6,734 bases of DNA. Origin: an uncultured Bacilli bacterium. GTDB taxonomy: Bacteria > Bacillota_I > Bacilli_A > RF39 > UBA660. Shown one piece after another: positions 6,115 through 6,734 of this stretch. Location: the NCBI GenBank assembly GCA_947623975.1, contig CANQHY010000069.1:1-6734 (forward strand), written 5' to 3'. The notes beneath the pieces were generated by a model. That model made no database searches and was not told the DNA's origin. It was given only the letters and a program-made list of their open reading frames with translations. The position numbers were made by a program, and so were the translations under genes. Each line of letters begins with the position of its first letter. Positions within the stretch are counted from its first letter, which is position 1.

Positions 6115-6663
6115 ATGGAAAATTTAAAAATTGGTAGAAAATACATTATACATAGTTATAAGCATAACGGTAAAATACATAGGGCGTGGGACGAGGCTGT
6201 TCTTCTTGATATAACTGATGATTTTTTAGTTTTTGGAAATAATAGAACTAAAGTCACAGAAACAGATGGTAGAACTTGGAAAACAAAAGAGCCTGCCATA
6301 ATGTATTTTTATTTTAATCGTTGGTTTAACGTTATAGGTCAAATAAAAAAAGATGGAATATATTATTATTGTAATATGGCTTCGCCATTCATTATTGAAG
6401 ATGGTACGATTAAGTATATCGATTACGATTTGGATTTAAGAGTTTTTAATGATGGGAGTATGAAAGTATTAGATAAGAGCGAATACAAATATCATCAGGT
6501 AAAAATGAATTATCCTAAAGAAATAGATACTATTTTAAATAAAGAGCTATCCTCGTTAATTGATCTTGTTAAAAATAAAAAAACAGCTTTTGATAAGAAT
6601 GAGATAGATAAATATCATTATAAATACTTGATGGTTAAAGAAAAAAATAGAAAAACCTATTGA
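6115..6663 (+). CDS. ntdp: Nucleoside tri-/diphosphate phosphatase, DUF402 family (Ntdp/YgaC type)
   Basis: This 182-residue protein matches the DUF402 (UPF0374) family, which includes B. subtilis YgaC and the S. aureus nucleoside tri- and diphosphatase Ntdp (about 176-180 residues). The landmarks are in order: HSYKHNGKIHRAW (13-25), TETDGRTWKTKEPAI (48-62), WFNVIG (70-75), GIYYYCNMASPF (81-92) and KYIDYDLDLRVF (100-111). The residues I recall as active-site and metal ligands in this family are all present: Arg23, Asn87, Asp103, Asp105, Asp107, Asp120 and Glu123. The enzyme should hydrolyse nucleoside tri- and diphosphates in the cytoplasm with a divalent metal. GGAG at 6105-6108, 6 nt before the ATG, fixes the start. 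It lies alone after the yugP terminator. The C-terminal end is lysine-rich. The TGA stop shows that TGA does not code for tryptophan here. Confidence 0.92.
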   Translation: MENLKIGRKYIIHSYKHNGKIHRAWDEAVLLDITDDFLVFGNNRTKVTETDGRTWKTKEPAIMYFYFNRWFNVIGQIKKDGIYYYCNMASPFIIEDGTIKYIDYDLDLRVFNDGSMKVLDKSEYKYHQVKMNYPKEIDTILNKELSSLIDLVKNKKTAFDKNEIDKYHYKYLMVKEKNRKTY

Positions 6664-6688
6664 CAATGGAAAACAAGTCTGATATATT
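6660..6688 (+). promoter_or_regulatory. Promoter at the end of the Ntdp gene, reading out of the window
   Basis: A perfect -35 TTGACA (6660-6665) includes the TGA stop of the Ntdp gene. A -10 TATATT (6683-6688) follows after the ideal 17-nt spacer. Transcription should start near 6695 and serve a gene or RNA beyond 6734. No terminator is seen between the Ntdp stop and this promoter. Confidence 0.65.
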
Positions 6689-6734
6689 AAGAGGCAATGT
6701 CAGAGGAAGAAAGGCATAAAAAGAGATAATATAT

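Noticed and set aside
6697..6729. Ten-codon open frame MSEEERHKKR after the last promoter
   Set aside because: It starts within a few bases of the expected transcription start, has no properly spaced ribosome binding site and is too short to judge.
1..6734. Use of the Mycoplasma code (TGA as tryptophan)
   Set aside because: Tryptophan is TGG throughout, and the Ntdp gene ends in TGA at the length expected for its family.

Overview
The window is AT-rich, and every gene I can support lies on the + strand. Gene starts carry GGAGG-type ribosome binding sites, promoters are SigA-like, and short stem plus T-run terminators follow genes. The protein families point to a low-GC Firmicute or related Bacilli: a CopA/CopZ pair, a YugP-type zinc peptidase, and a DUF402/Ntdp nucleotide phosphatase of the B. 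subtilis YgaC type. TGA is used as a stop and Trp is TGG, so this is the standard bacterial code and not the Mycoplasma code. The large signal-anchored Ig-repeat protein resembles proteins of uncultured gut Bacilli; that placement is inference.

Layout. Positions 1-1326 hold a tight set of three genes: the 3' end of a copper-exporting P-type ATPase (copA), a 71-residue copper chaperone (copZ) 2 nt later, and a TtcA-type PP-loop tRNA thiolase 20 nt after that. About 420 nt without a gene follow. They end in a strong promoter for a single gene (1748-3685) encoding a 645-residue membrane-anchored protein with four Ig-like repeats and a separate C-terminal domain, closed by a clear terminator. An extended -10 promoter then leads to cysteinyl-tRNA synthetase (cysS) and, 7 nt later, a YugP-like membrane zinc peptidase. 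That pair ends in a terminator that overlaps the peptidase stop codon. The last gene is a DUF402/Ntdp-like phosphatase. Its stop codon overlaps the -35 box of a promoter reading out of the window.

How the genes fit together. CopZ and CopA act together in copper handling. TtcA needs an oxygen- and metal-sensitive Fe-S cluster, so its position behind the copper genes may or may not be functional. cysS, yugP and ntdp are housekeeping-type genes with no obvious shared pathway. The least explained item is the 645-residue surface protein: its ten cysteines all fall outside the membrane segment, in a regular pattern of one pair per Ig repeat plus one pair in the C-terminal domain. I see no mobile element, CRISPR array, tRNA or rRNA, and nothing that amounts to a demonstrable new multi-gene system.
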